A stretch of DNA of 64,000 bases from contig NZ_RJJT01000007.1 of the NCBI RefSeq assembly GCF_003938655.1, positions 1 to 64,000 of the forward strand, read 5' to 3'. Positions 36,758 to 45,119 of this stretch are shown one piece after another. The notes below the pieces were generated by a model. That model saw nothing but the letters and a program-made list of their open reading frames with translations, did not search any database and was not told where the DNA came from. This stretch comes from Rhizobium pisi. GTDB taxonomy: Bacteria; Pseudomonadota; Alphaproteobacteria; Rhizobiales; Rhizobiaceae. A program made the position numbers and the translations under genes. The first letter of the stretch is position 1, and each line of letters begins with the position of its first letter.

Positions 36758-37597
36758 TCAGGCCTGATGCTTGGATTTGTCGTAGGCACCAAGACCCGGC
36801 TTGTAGGTCTTGTCGTCGATGAACTGCTTGATACCTTCCTTGCGCCCCTCGTTGTCATAACTGTTGGCCGCTTCCTGGGCACGGACCAGGTAATCCTCCG
36901 CATTGTCGTAGGCCATCTCCCGCACGCGGCGGATGGCATCCTTGGTGGCTTTGAGAGCCACGGGGTTCTTTTGCAGCAGAATGTTGGCGACATCGGTCAC
37001 GCGCGCTTTCAACTGCGCAAGCGGCAGGGACTCGTTGACGAAACCCCACTCGGCCGCTTTCCTGCCATCGATGTTCTCGCCGGTCAGCGCGTGATACATG
37101 GCGTTGCGGAAGGATGTCAGCTCGGTCGCCACCTTGGCGGCGCCGCCGCCGGGCAGAATGCCCCAGTTGATCTCGCTCAGCCCGAATTTGGCTTCATCGG
37201 CGGCAAAGGCGAGATCGCAGGCGAAAAGCGGCCCGTAACCGCCGCCGAAGCACCAGCCGTTCACCATGGCGATGGTCGGCTTCTGATACCAGCGCAGCCG
37301 GCGCCACCAGCCATAGCTTTCACGTTGCGCCTTTCGCGTGCCCTGCAGACCGTGGGCCTCGGTCTCGCGGAAATATTCCTTGAGATCCATGCCCGCTGAC
37401 CAGGCCGTACCCTCGCCGGACAGAACCAGTACACCGACATCGGCCCGAAACTCGAGCTCGTCCAGAACCTCCATCATGCGCCGATTGAGCGTGGGGCTCA
37501 TGGCATTGCGTTTCTCCGGGCGGTTGAAGCTGACCCAGGCGATACCGGCTTCAACGGTAAAGGCGACGGTATCTTTTTCGGAATGTTCTGTTGTCAT
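36758..37597 (-). CDS. ferB: Hydroxycinnamoyl-CoA hydratase/lyase (FerB/Ech)
   Basis: A 279-residue crotonase-fold enzyme that hydrates feruloyl-CoA and cleaves it to vanillin and acetyl-CoA. It aligns closely from memory with the Pseudomonas enzyme: NRPEKRNAMSPTLNR, AGMDLKEYFRE, PTIAMVNGWCFGGG, and FGLSEINWGI with the catalytic glutamate (about 142). The C-terminal DYL tyrosine that contacts the phenol is present. The position matching Ser123 of the P. fluorescens enzyme appears to be glycine. AAGGA precedes the start. A small ORF overlaps the start by 4 nt. Confidence 0.9.
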   Translation of the reverse strand: MTTEHSEKDTVAFTVEAGIAWVSFNRPEKRNAMSPTLNRRMMEVLDELEFRADVGVLVLSGEGTAWSAGMDLKEYFRETEAHGLQGTRKAQRESYGWWRRLRWYQKPTIAMVNGWCFGGGYGPLFACDLAFAADEAKFGLSEINWGILPGGGAAKVATELTSFRNAMYHALTGENIDGRKAAEWGFVNESLPLAQLKARVTDVANILLQKNPVALKATKDAIRRVREMAYDNAEDYLVRAQEAANSYDNEGRKEGIKQFIDDKTYKPGLGAYDKSKHQA

Positions 37598-37827
37598 GAT
37601 GGTGTCCTTCTTGCCGTTCGGGCCTGCACATCAAAAGGGACGCGGCCGCAAAGTCGCGACCTGCGTTGAAGACAGTAAGCCTCACCAGGGCCTGGTGGCC
37701 GCAGTGAAATCCAAATGAGACGCCTCACGCCAGCCGGCGCGAATGCGCAGAGAGCTGTTGCGTCGTTGATCAACGGATCGCGGCGCATCTGCCGATATTC
37801 TGAAAGAAATTCCTCCAATACCGGCAT
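37594..37827 (-). CDS. Small ORF or leader upstream of hydratase/lyase
   Basis: A 77-codon ORF whose ATG (37827) sits behind a near-perfect GAGGAGGT site and whose TGA overlaps the hydratase/lyase ATG (ATGA). The first 30 residues look protein-like (MPVLEEFLSEYRQMRRDPLI), but the rest is Arg/Pro-rich. It could be a short translated leader coupling translation into ferB, a truncated gene remnant, or chance. No family is recognised. Confidence 0.35.
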   Translation of the reverse strand: MPVLEEFLSEYRQMRRDPLINDATALCAFAPAGVRRLIWISLRPPGPGEAYCLQRRSRLCGRVPFDVQARTARRTPS

Positions 37828-37847
37828 ATGACCTCCTCACCGGTAAT

Positions 37848-37892
37848 GTTATGTCTCATAGCATCATTTGATTGTTATGCGCAATAGCATTA
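37848..37892. promoter_or_regulatory. Two TTATG-N3-(C/A)ATAGCAT repeats, likely MarR operator
   Basis: Near-identical repeats GTTATGTCTCATAGCAT (from 37848) and GTTATGCGCAATAGCAT (from 37874) stand 26 bp apart in the divergent region between ferB and the MarR gene. The first contains TATG-N3-CATA, a palindrome. Their position fits sites for the adjacent MarR protein. Confidence 0.55.
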
Positions 37893-37902
37893 TAGCCGGA
37901 TT

Positions 37903-38391
37903 ATGGATATCGACGCCCGCACATCGAAATTGAGCGACCCGCTCGAGACCCTGCTTGGCTATCAGCTGAGGAGGGCATCCAATGTGATGATGACCGACCT
38001 GGGTTCAAGGCTTCAGGCAATCGAACTCAGGCCGGTCGAAGCTTCCATTCTGACGCTGATTGATGCCAATCCCGGCTGTACCCAGAGCGATCTCGGACGT
38101 AGCCTCGGCATCCAGCGCGCCAACATGGTTCCCCTGATGGTCGGGCTGACCAAGGCCGGGCTTGTCGACCGGGCTCCGGTCGGCGGCCGATCGCAGGCTC
38201 TTCGCCTGACGAGGACCGGTATGGAGAGGGTGGAGACGGTGCATGCCATCATCGGGGCACACGAGGCGCGGTTTCTGCGCCTTTTCGCGCCGGAGCTGCG
38301 AGAGGCAGCGTTGGAAGTCTTGCGCAGCATCCGGCAGGAGGGCGAAGGGGCCTCTCGCCAGGATAACCCCGAACTCCCGACTGATGATTGA
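37903..38391 (+). CDS. MarR-family repressor of ferBA (FerC-like)
   Basis: A 162-residue MarR regulator with winged helix at about residues 45-110 (SILTLIDANPGCTQSDLGRSLG, then RANMVPLMVGLTKAGLVDR). It is divergent from the ferBA-like pair. In Sphingobium SYK-6 the MarR-type FerC represses ferBA and is released by hydroxycinnamoyl-CoA thioesters; the same arrangement here suggests the same logic. ATG at 37903 lies 10 bp after the second repeat, so the gene is probably autoregulated. Confidence 0.85.
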   Translation: MDIDARTSKLSDPLETLLGYQLRRASNVMMTDLGSRLQAIELRPVEASILTLIDANPGCTQSDLGRSLGIQRANMVPLMVGLTKAGLVDRAPVGGRSQALRLTRTGMERVETVHAIIGAHEARFLRLFAPELREAALEVLRSIRQEGEGASRQDNPELPTDD

Positions 38392-38454
38392 TCGACCAAA
38401 GCCAAAACAGCCGCAGCGTTATTTGAACTGCGCATCTTTCCGGACATGCGTGGA

Positions 38455-39441
38455 TTATTCTGCCGGGGTGAGGTCGGAGCGATAGCCAGTATCGATGACG
38501 ATCCGTCCGCCACAGGCCCGCGAAACGCAGGCGCACATGCGTGAATTTTCCTGCCGCTCGGCTTCGGAAAAGAAAACATCGCGGTGGTCGATCATCCCAT
38601 CCGCTTCCACGATGTTGACGGCACAGAGCCCACATTCGCCGCGGCGGCAATCGAAAACCATGTCGACGCCGGCCTCCACCAGCACGTCGAGCATGGACTG
38701 GTCGGCCCGGACCCGAACACGAGCACCGAGCTGGGGGACTTCGACATCGAAGGCCTGCTCTGCAAAGCGACCGTTGTCGCCGAAGACCTCGTAGCGCAGT
38801 CGGCTCATGGAGCGGCCACTTTTTTGCCAAGCCTGTCGCGCCGCCTCCAGGAGGCCGAGCGGGCCGCAAATGTATGCCTCACCATCCGGCGGCAGGGCGG
38901 CAAATTCGGAGTCGAGATCTAGTGCTTCACCGTCTTCCTGAGCAAAAAACTGCAGCCGGTCGCCCAGCAGCGCGGCAAGTTCATCGACAAAAGCCATCTG
39001 GTGACGGCTCTTCGCGGCATAGGCCAGCCGGAGCCTCTGCCCTCGCGAGGCGAGTGTTTTCGCCATGCCGTAGATCGGGGTAATCCCTATGCCGCCGGCG
39101 ATCAGGAGATAGCGGGAGGCGCGCCACGAAAGCTCGAAACGGTTTTCGGGCTCGGTCAGTTCTATGTCATCACCCGGCTGCAGCTGCCAGATGAATACCG
39201 AGCCGCCACGGCTGTTCGGGTGAAGCTTCACGGCGATGGAGAGCGTGCCGGGCGGTCCAGGTAAAACGGTATAGGTGCGGATCGCCGGATCACCGTTGAT
39301 CTGCACTCTGATATTGGTATGTGAACCGGGATCGAAACCGGCACGCAGGCCTTCGACGGCAAAGGTCACCGCCCGCACATCCTCGGCGATCGTGCGTGCC
39401 TCAACGACCCGCGCCTTGCGCCACTCCAACCTGGACCGCAT
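38455..39441 (-). CDS. vanB: Vanillate O-demethylase reductase (VanB)
   Basis: A 328-residue oxidoreductase: FAD-binding barrel (about 5-105), NAD-binding domain (LLIAGGIGITPIYGMAK) and a C-terminal plant-type 2Fe-2S ferredoxin domain with CRRGECGLC and the fourth cysteine in MCACVSRA. It passes electrons from NADH to the VanA oxygenase. GGGAGGG precedes ATG 39441. The order vanA - GntR - vanB, all minus strand, indicates one transcript. Confidence 0.88.
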   Translation of the reverse strand: MRSRLEWRKARVVEARTIAEDVRAVTFAVEGLRAGFDPGSHTNIRVQINGDPAIRTYTVLPGPPGTLSIAVKLHPNSRGGSVFIWQLQPGDDIELTEPENRFELSWRASRYLLIAGGIGITPIYGMAKTLASRGQRLRLAYAAKSRHQMAFVDELAALLGDRLQFFAQEDGEALDLDSEFAALPPDGEAYICGPLGLLEAARQAWQKSGRSMSRLRYEVFGDNGRFAEQAFDVEVPQLGARVRVRADQSMLDVLVEAGVDMVFDCRRGECGLCAVNIVEADGMIDHRDVFFSEAERQENSRMCACVSRACGGRIVIDTGYRSDLTPAE

Positions 39442-39518
39442 ATTTCCCTCCCTTTGAATTTCGATGATCTGCCGGTCATCCGGTATAAAAGGCGGCCGCC
39501 CGAAGACCTCTCGCCGCT

Positions 39519-40262
39519 TCAGCTGGACATCAGCGCCAGTGCCAGCACCTTGCCGCGCAGATCCGGTTGTTCTTCCATGACGAAATCCAGGTTCTGCCGC
39601 GCCAGCCGTGCATGTTCGCGCGCCAGCGCTTCGGCACGCGCGCCTTCGCGCAGTCCGATTGCGGAAATAATTGCCTTGTGCTGCGTCTGGGCGATTACCA
39701 GCGTGCGTTGAAAGGCCGGCACATCCGCCTCCGTGTTGACGAAGGCATTGGGGCTGGCAAATGGGAGGCCGGTGATCCGCTCGATCTCTCGGCTCAGCAC
39801 CTCGCTGCCGCTCAGGGCTGCGAGTTGCCGGTGGAAACGTTCGTTCAGCATTTCATAGAGCCCGAAATCCATCGCGCCCGGTCCTGGCTCCACCACACGG
39901 TCGAGACTTGCGACCACGTCCAAAATTGCCTTCAGCTTTACCGGCGGTACGCCGCGTTCGGCCGCCAGCCGGGCAGCGGTGCCCTCGAGAACGCCGCGAA
40001 GTTCTATGGCGTCGATCACGTCCTGGCGGCTGAAGCTGCGGACCGCATAGCCGCCCGAGGGAATCATGACGACGAGTCCCTCCTGTTCCAGCTTTTGCAG
40101 GGCGGCACGCAACGGCGTGCGAGACACTTTGAGCCGGGCGGCGAGTGCTACCTCCGAGAGCCGCTCCCCATGCAGCACCTCGCCTTTGAGCACGAGATCA
40201 CGAAGGCCCGTGAGGGCCTTTGCCGTCTGCTGTTTCGGCGCGCCGTCCCGTTCTGCCGCCAT
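39519..40262 (-). CDS. vanR: GntR/FCD regulator of vanillate genes (VanR-like)
   Basis: A 247-residue GntR protein with winged helix at about residues 15-75 (LSEVALAARLKVSRTPLRAALQKLE) and an FCD ligand-binding domain (LYEMLNERFHRQLAALSG carries metal/ligand-site residues). It starts 3 bp after vanA. VanR proteins of this class repress vanAB and respond to vanillate. TGTATACA palindromes upstream of vanA are plausible operators. Confidence 0.83.
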   Translation of the reverse strand: MAAERDGAPKQQTAKALTGLRDLVLKGEVLHGERLSEVALAARLKVSRTPLRAALQKLEQEGLVVMIPSGGYAVRSFSRQDVIDAIELRGVLEGTAARLAAERGVPPVKLKAILDVVASLDRVVEPGPGAMDFGLYEMLNERFHRQLAALSGSEVLSREIERITGLPFASPNAFVNTEADVPAFQRTLVIAQTQHKAIISAIGLREGARAEALAREHARLARQNLDFVMEEQPDLRGKVLALALMSS

Positions 40263-40265
40263 GCT

Positions 40266-41327
40266 TTACTCCGCCGCCACCGCCGTGGCGTTCCGTTCTG
40301 GACTGGTTTCCCGGTCGATCATCCGGTCGATAAGCTTGCGAGCCCACATCGTGCCCGCATCGATATTGAGATTGTAGAACTGATGATCAGGGTTGGCTTC
40401 GATCGCGATCTGCTGTGCTTGAAGCACCGCCTCATCCTCGCCGAAAACAGCCGCGACGCCCTCGCGCAGTTCATGCGTACGGGCCTGATTATGCAGGTCG
40501 TAGTTCCGGGCAAAGGCCCAGAAATACAGACAGGTATTGTCCGTCGATGGCGTGATCGTGTTCAGGACGTAGCCGTTCACGCCTTGCGAGCGGTCGCCCT
40601 GCTGCGCGCCGGTACCAGCCGCTGCGACGCCGACGTCGATCGTGACCGTGCAGGGAGCCTCGAATCGGATGATCTGCCAACGGTCCACTTTGCCCGGCTT
40701 GCCGTACTGCTTGCGCCAGAAGGGCGGCGGATCGATGTCGTGCATCCACCTTGTCACATAGGCGAAGCGATCAGAATGATTTGCTTCGAAGGGAGATTCA
40801 GCCACGGCACGATCGCCGATCGACGAGCCGTGCACGAAGGTCTCGTGGGTGAGATCCATGAGATTATCAACAACCAGGCGATAGTCGCATTTCACCTCGA
40901 TCAGCTTGCCGTCGGCGGCCCAATCGGGGTCATCGTTCCAGTGCATGTCGGGAATTAGCGCCGGGTCGGCAAGCGCCGGCTCGCCGGGCCAGATCCAGAC
41001 GAAGCGGTGCTTCTCGGCGACTGGATAGGATTTAACGCAGGCCGATGGATTGATCGTGTCCTGTGACGGCATGTATACACAGCGGCCGGTCTCGTCATAT
41101 TCGAGGCCATGATAGCCGCACACCACGTTGTCGCCATCGAGCCGGCCGAACGAGAGCGGTACCAGCCTGTGCCAACAGGCGTCCGCCAAGGCCGCGGGCG
41201 TGCCATTTTCCTTGCGATACAGCACAATTGGCTTGTTGCAGATGGTGCGCGGCAGCAGTGCGCGCTTCAGCTCCACATCATAGGCGGCGGCATACCAAGC
41301 ATTCAAGGGAAATGTCGGTCGCTTCAT
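40266..41327 (-). CDS. vanA: Vanillate O-demethylase oxygenase (VanA)
   Basis: A 353-residue Rieske oxygenase that demethylates vanillate to protocatechuate and formaldehyde. The Rieske cluster ligands are CWH (Cys51, His53) and CGYH (Cys70, His73). The mononuclear iron motif is in DNLMDLTHETFVHG. ATG at 41327 is preceded by GAGGAGG; 12 further residues upstream are unlikely. First gene of the vanA-vanR-vanB operon. Confidence 0.9.
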   Translation of the reverse strand: MKRPTFPLNAWYAAAYDVELKRALLPRTICNKPIVLYRKENGTPAALADACWHRLVPLSFGRLDGDNVVCGYHGLEYDETGRCVYMPSQDTINPSACVKSYPVAEKHRFVWIWPGEPALADPALIPDMHWNDDPDWAADGKLIEVKCDYRLVVDNLMDLTHETFVHGSSIGDRAVAESPFEANHSDRFAYVTRWMHDIDPPPFWRKQYGKPGKVDRWQIIRFEAPCTVTIDVGVAAAGTGAQQGDRSQGVNGYVLNTITPSTDNTCLYFWAFARNYDLHNQARTHELREGVAAVFGEDEAVLQAQQIAIEANPDHQFYNLNIDAGTMWARKLIDRMIDRETSPERNATAVAAE

Positions 41328-41365
41328 TTCATCTGTCCTCCTCAGATGGCTTAAGAAGCGCACAA

Positions 41366-41446
41366 TGTATACATCGCGTCAAGACGGAAGGTGAAAATCG
41401 GAAAAATATGACAATCTCGGCGGCATTCGCTCGATCTCTGTATACA
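41366..41446. promoter_or_regulatory. Two TGTATACA palindromes, likely GntR operators
   Basis: TGTATACA occurs at 41366-41373 and 41439-41446, 73 bp apart (about seven turns), in the short region upstream of vanA. The GT-N2-3-AC core fits FCD-type GntR binding sites. A third copy at 41072-41079 lies inside vanA and may be chance. Confidence 0.6.
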
Positions 41447-41451
41447 GCTTT

Positions 41452-43239
41452 TCAATTCACCAGGCCTAGCTTCTTCAACCTGTATTCCAGCTTGGCGCGG
41501 GTAAGGCCAAGATTGCGGGCGGCTGCAGAGACATTGCCGGCGGCGGCCCGCAGCGCTTCTTGGTAGAGTGCGTCCTCGGCGGCGACGAGATCGGCAGGCG
41601 AGGTGATAAGGCTAGGATGTGTCACGGGGAGCGGCGCATTTTTCGGCTTTATCCGTCCATCCCGGCTTAACGCCTGCGGAAACGTCGGCGAGACTTCGCC
41701 GCCGGTGAAGAGATGCTGGATATCGATCAGACCTCCGGGCTCGGCAAAAATTACGCCGCGTTCGATCAGATTTTGCAGTTCACGGATATTGCCGGGAAAG
41801 TCATAGGCCAACAGTGCGTCGATCGCTCGTCGCGACAGGCCGATGACATCACGGCGGTGGCGATCGCGGAAAATACGCAGGAAATGGTCGATCAGCATCG
41901 GAATGTCGTCGCGCCTGTCGCGCAGCGGGGGAACGACGATCGGGAAGACGCAGAGGCGGAAATAGAGGTCCTGCCGGAACCGCCCGGCGCGCACTTCGCC
42001 TTCAAGGTCGACATTGGATGCCGCCACCACCCGCACGTCGGCTGGAATGGTGCGGATGCCGCCAACCCGCTCGATCTGCCGCTCCTGGATGGCGCGGAGC
42101 AGCTTTCCCTGAGCCGCGTAGGCGAGCGAGGCAATCTCGTCAAGGAATATGGTGCCACCGGCGGCCCGCTCGAAATATCCCGGCCGGGATGCGATTGCGC
42201 CGGTATAGGCACCCTTTTCGACGCCGAACAGCTCCGATTCCACGAGGTTTTCGGGGATTGCGGCACAGTTGATCGGCACGAACGGGCCGCCGGCCCGGCC
42301 GCTCAGCCGATGAAGCTGCTGGGAGAACAATTCCTTGCCAACACCGGATTCTCCGATCAGCAGGACGGTGGCCTCGGTATCGGCAACCTTTTCCACCATC
42401 AGCCGGGCGCGCAGGAAGTTTGCCGACACGCCGATGACCTGGCTGGAACCAGCGACTTCGGACGGAACGGCCTTCGCCGGCGGTTCGGTTGGCTGCATTG
42501 CCGGATCGGCGGCGCGGCGAGCGGTGCGGCGGGACCTTGGCCATTCGAGCCCGAGATAGGCGCGCTCCGGCGCGTCTTCGCCCCACTCCTCGGCATTCTG
42601 GCCGATGACCTTGCAATGGGGGGCGCCCATCCCGGCGCATTCGACTTCGCGAAAGATGACGGGGCGTCCAAAGAGCGTGCTGGTGTAGCCACTGGGATAG
42701 CCGGTCTGCATCCAGCAGACCGGGGCGCTGGCAAGGCCGTGGTGGGCGATGTGTTCGGCAGCTTCGGAGGAATCGTGCCAGTCGAACTCGCCGAAGTAGG
42801 TGCCCCGGGCGCTGTTGAATTCGAAATGCCGGGTGGTGACCTTGACGAAACCCTCGAGGGTGTGGACCCGCGGGCCGGCCGCCAGGGCGTGAGTCAGGTC
42901 CTCGTTCGGAAACCGTTTCTGGATCAATTCCGCATCGCGCACGCCCTGCATGTAGCCGACCCGCATGAACATGGCCGTGGCGATCTCGACGCCGAAAGCT
43001 TCGATGATCTCCTGCCGGAGCCGGCCCAGGACCTGCGACTGCATCAACACCATGCGCTGATCGTTCAGCCAGATGCGGCCATCTCCCAGTGCGAAGTGCA
43101 GGGCCTCGGTCAATTCGGTCAATGTTGGCGACGCGCCGGTGTCGAGCTCGCTGTATGTGCCGCGCGAAAGCATCTTGCCCGTACGTTTGGATGCATCGGC
43201 CAGCGAGATCAGGTGCGGCGGGACTGTGCGCTTTGGCAT
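41452..43239 (-). CDS. Sigma-54-dependent activator of aromatic catabolism (XylR/DmpR type)
   Basis: A 595-residue enhancer-binding protein: XylR-N/V4R sensory region (about 40-225, including [21 protein letters not shown] as landmarks), linker, AAA+ domain with Walker [15 protein letters not shown] (variant of GAFTGA) and Walker B GGTIFLDE, then a Fis-type helix-turn-helix ([20 protein letters not shown]). Proteins with this layout bind the aromatic inducer directly. It is divergent from the calB-calA operon, which has a consensus sigma-54 promoter and an upstream inverted repeat, so it very likely activates that operon. Confidence 0.92.
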   Translation of the reverse strand: MPKRTVPPHLISLADASKRTGKMLSRGTYSELDTGASPTLTELTEALHFALGDGRIWLNDQRMVLMQSQVLGRLRQEIIEAFGVEIATAMFMRVGYMQGVRDAELIQKRFPNEDLTHALAAGPRVHTLEGFVKVTTRHFEFNSARGTYFGEFDWHDSSEAAEHIAHHGLASAPVCWMQTGYPSGYTSTLFGRPVIFREVECAGMGAPHCKVIGQNAEEWGEDAPERAYLGLEWPRSRRTARRAADPAMQPTEPPAKAVPSEVAGSSQVIGVSANFLRARLMVEKVADTEATVLLIGESGVGKELFSQQLHRLSGRAGGPFVPINCAAIPENLVESELFGVEKGAYTGAIASRPGYFERAAGGTIFLDEIASLAYAAQGKLLRAIQERQIERVGGIRTIPADVRVVAASNVDLEGEVRAGRFRQDLYFRLCVFPIVVPPLRDRRDDIPMLIDHFLRIFRDRHRRDVIGLSRRAIDALLAYDFPGNIRELQNLIERGVIFAEPGGLIDIQHLFTGGEVSPTFPQALSRDGRIKPKNAPLPVTHPSLITSPADLVAAEDALYQEALRAAAGNVSAAARNLGLTRAKLEYRLKKLGLVN

Positions 43240-43245
43240 GATCGT

Positions 43246-43274
43246 CTTTCATGAGATTCTCAAAATCATGAAAG
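43246..43274. promoter_or_regulatory. Upstream activating inverted repeat
   Basis: CTTTCATGA (43246-43254) and TCATGAAAG (43266-43274) form a perfect 9-bp inverted repeat with 11-bp spacing, about 130-160 bp upstream of the sigma-54 promoter. A further half-like TTATGAAA follows at about 43286. This is the expected distance for an enhancer of the adjacent activator. Confidence 0.65.
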
Positions 43275-43403
43275 TCTTTATCATTTTATGAAATTCGGCA
43301 AGCCCGTTTCGGAGCTTGGCTTCATCTCCAGATCCCCCGAAAATCAAGTTGGTGGAAGCGTTTATCTGTCTTCGCCGGCATCCAGCTGGGCAAAAATGAA
43401 AAC

Positions 43404-43418
43404 TGGCACGCGCTTTGC
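43404..43418 (+). promoter_or_regulatory. Sigma-54 promoter of calB-calA operon
   Basis: TGGCACGCGCTTTGC matches the -24/-12 consensus (TGGCACG-N4-TTGC) with GG at 43405 and GC at 43417 correctly spaced. Transcription should begin near 43430 and read into the aldehyde dehydrogenase gene at 43563. Confidence 0.8.
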
Positions 43419-43562
43419 GACGGAAGGAGCGGCCGTTTGAGGAGCAGCGGCCGGGAGGATTGCAGCATCGACCATAGCCGACGTCGGCACGAACCGTGCG
43501 GACCGTGTAATGGCGAAGCGATGCCTTCTCTCATGACAAGAGGATCTGAGGAGGCCCACACC

Positions 43563-45035
43563 ATGAACATCCAAACTCACACTTTCATCGATGCCGGGCG
43601 CTGGAGCGGTCGCGCCTTCTTTGGCGGCTGGGATCGGACCGAAGCGGGAACGATCAATGTCACTGATCCGGCCAATGGAACGGTTCTCGCCTCCGTCGGC
43701 CTTGGCGGTCCAGCAGACATCGCCCGCGCTGCAGGCGAGGCCCGTGCTGCCCAGAAAGCCTGGGCGAAAATGCTCGGTGCTGAGCGTGCGCGCATCCTCA
43801 ACAGGGCCGCAGATTTGCTGGAGGCAAATGGTGCGGAACTCGCCCTGTGGATCATGAAGGAGTCGGGCTCGATCCATCAGAAGGCGATGATCGAAATCGA
43901 GCACGGAGCGCTGTTCATCCGCCATGCGGCAACACTTGCCACGGCTCCGTCCGGTATGTTCCTTCCTGGCATGGACGATCGCGAAAATTATGCCCGGCGA
44001 GTGCCGCACGGCGTCGTTGGCGTTATCTCGCCGTTCAATTTTCCGCTGGTCCTTTCGGTTCGCTCCATTGCTGCGGCGCTGGCGGTCGGCAATGCCGTGG
44101 TGCACAAGCCAGATCCACGCACGCCGATCTCGGGCGGCATCATCATTGCCCGGATTTTCGAGGAGGCCGGCCTGCCGGCGGGCATTCTGCAGATCGTGCC
44201 CGGCGGTGCCGATGCCGGGGAAGCCCTCTGCAGCGATCCAAACGTGGCGATGATCTCCTTTACGGGCTCCGCACGCGGCGGCGCCAAGGTTGGCGAGATT
44301 GCCGGCAGGAACCTGAAACGTGTGCAGCTCGAACTCGGAGGCAAGAACGCGCTGATCATTCTCGGTGACGCCGACCCTGACGTGGCGGCCTCCAATGCAG
44401 CCTGGGGCGCGTTCCTTCACCAGGGGCAGATTTGCATGGCAACCGGCCTGGTTCTCATCGACGAGAAAATCGAACAGGCGGTGACTGACCGGCTGGTCGC
44501 AAAGGCCGCGCACCTGCCGGTTGGCGATCCCTCAAGCAATCAGGTGGCGCTTGGGCCGATCATTTCCGATGCCCAGGTGACGGCGATCCAGGCGATTGTC
44601 GACGATGCCGTCGCAAAGGGCGCGCGACTGCTCGCCGGCGGGCGCAGCGATGGGCGTTTCTATCCGGCAACCGTCCTTTCCGGCGTGAAGCCCGGCATGC
44701 TCGCTTTCGAGGAGGAGGTCTTCGGCCCTGTCGCCTGCATCGTTTCCTTCCGCAGCGATGAAGAGGCCATCGCGCTTGCCAATCGATCCGACTACGGCCT
44801 CGCCGCCGGGGTCATTTCCGCCGACATCGGCCGGGCGATGGCTGTTGGAGAAGAGCTTGAGGTCGGCCAGTTGCATATCAACGACCAAACGGTCAATGGC
44901 GGTCCGTATGCCCCTTTCGGCGGACGCGGCAAATCGGGCAACGGCACGCGGGTGGGCGGGCCGGCGGATATCGAGGAATTCACCCAGTGGCAGTGGGTTT
45001 CGGTCAAGAAAACCGCAACGCCGTATCCGTTCTGA
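43563..45035 (+). CDS. calB: Coniferaldehyde/benzaldehyde dehydrogenase
   Basis: A 490-residue aldehyde dehydrogenase of the benzaldehyde-dehydrogenase branch: SPFNFPLVLSVRSIAAALAVGN, TGSARGGAKVGE, LELGGKNAL, catalytic Cys in HQGQICMAT, and GGRGKSGNG near the C-terminus. It is followed by a CalA-type alcohol dehydrogenase and lies under a sigma-54 promoter, so oxidation of coniferaldehyde to ferulate is the likely role. The family does not by itself exclude benzaldehydes. GAGGAGG precedes ATG 43563; upstream in-frame codons lie in the promoter region. Confidence 0.82.
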   Translation: MNIQTHTFIDAGRWSGRAFFGGWDRTEAGTINVTDPANGTVLASVGLGGPADIARAAGEARAAQKAWAKMLGAERARILNRAADLLEANGAELALWIMKESGSIHQKAMIEIEHGALFIRHAATLATAPSGMFLPGMDDRENYARRVPHGVVGVISPFNFPLVLSVRSIAAALAVGNAVVHKPDPRTPISGGIIIARIFEEAGLPAGILQIVPGGADAGEALCSDPNVAMISFTGSARGGAKVGEIAGRNLKRVQLELGGKNALIILGDADPDVAASNAAWGAFLHQGQICMATGLVLIDEKIEQAVTDRLVAKAAHLPVGDPSSNQVALGPIISDAQVTAIQAIVDDAVAKGARLLAGGRSDGRFYPATVLSGVKPGMLAFEEEVFGPVACIVSFRSDEEAIALANRSDYGLAAGVISADIGRAMAVGEELEVGQLHINDQTVNGGPYAPFGGRGKSGNGTRVGGPADIEEFTQWQWVSVKKTATPYPF

Positions 45036-45119
45036 TCAGCCGGTACTTTGGATCACTTTACCGGTCCGGCCGCGGACCGCTGGCTGGACTCTACGCTTTC
45101 TGGGACAAGGACAATACCC

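Noticed and set aside
41072..41079. Third TGTATACA inside vanA
   Set aside because: The bases are accounted for by the Val-Tyr codons in that stretch; without data it cannot be called an operator.
41713..43254. 513-codon plus-strand frame opposite the sigma-54 activator
   Set aside because: The composition is that of an antisense frame in high-GC DNA; the opposite strand encodes a full canonical activator.
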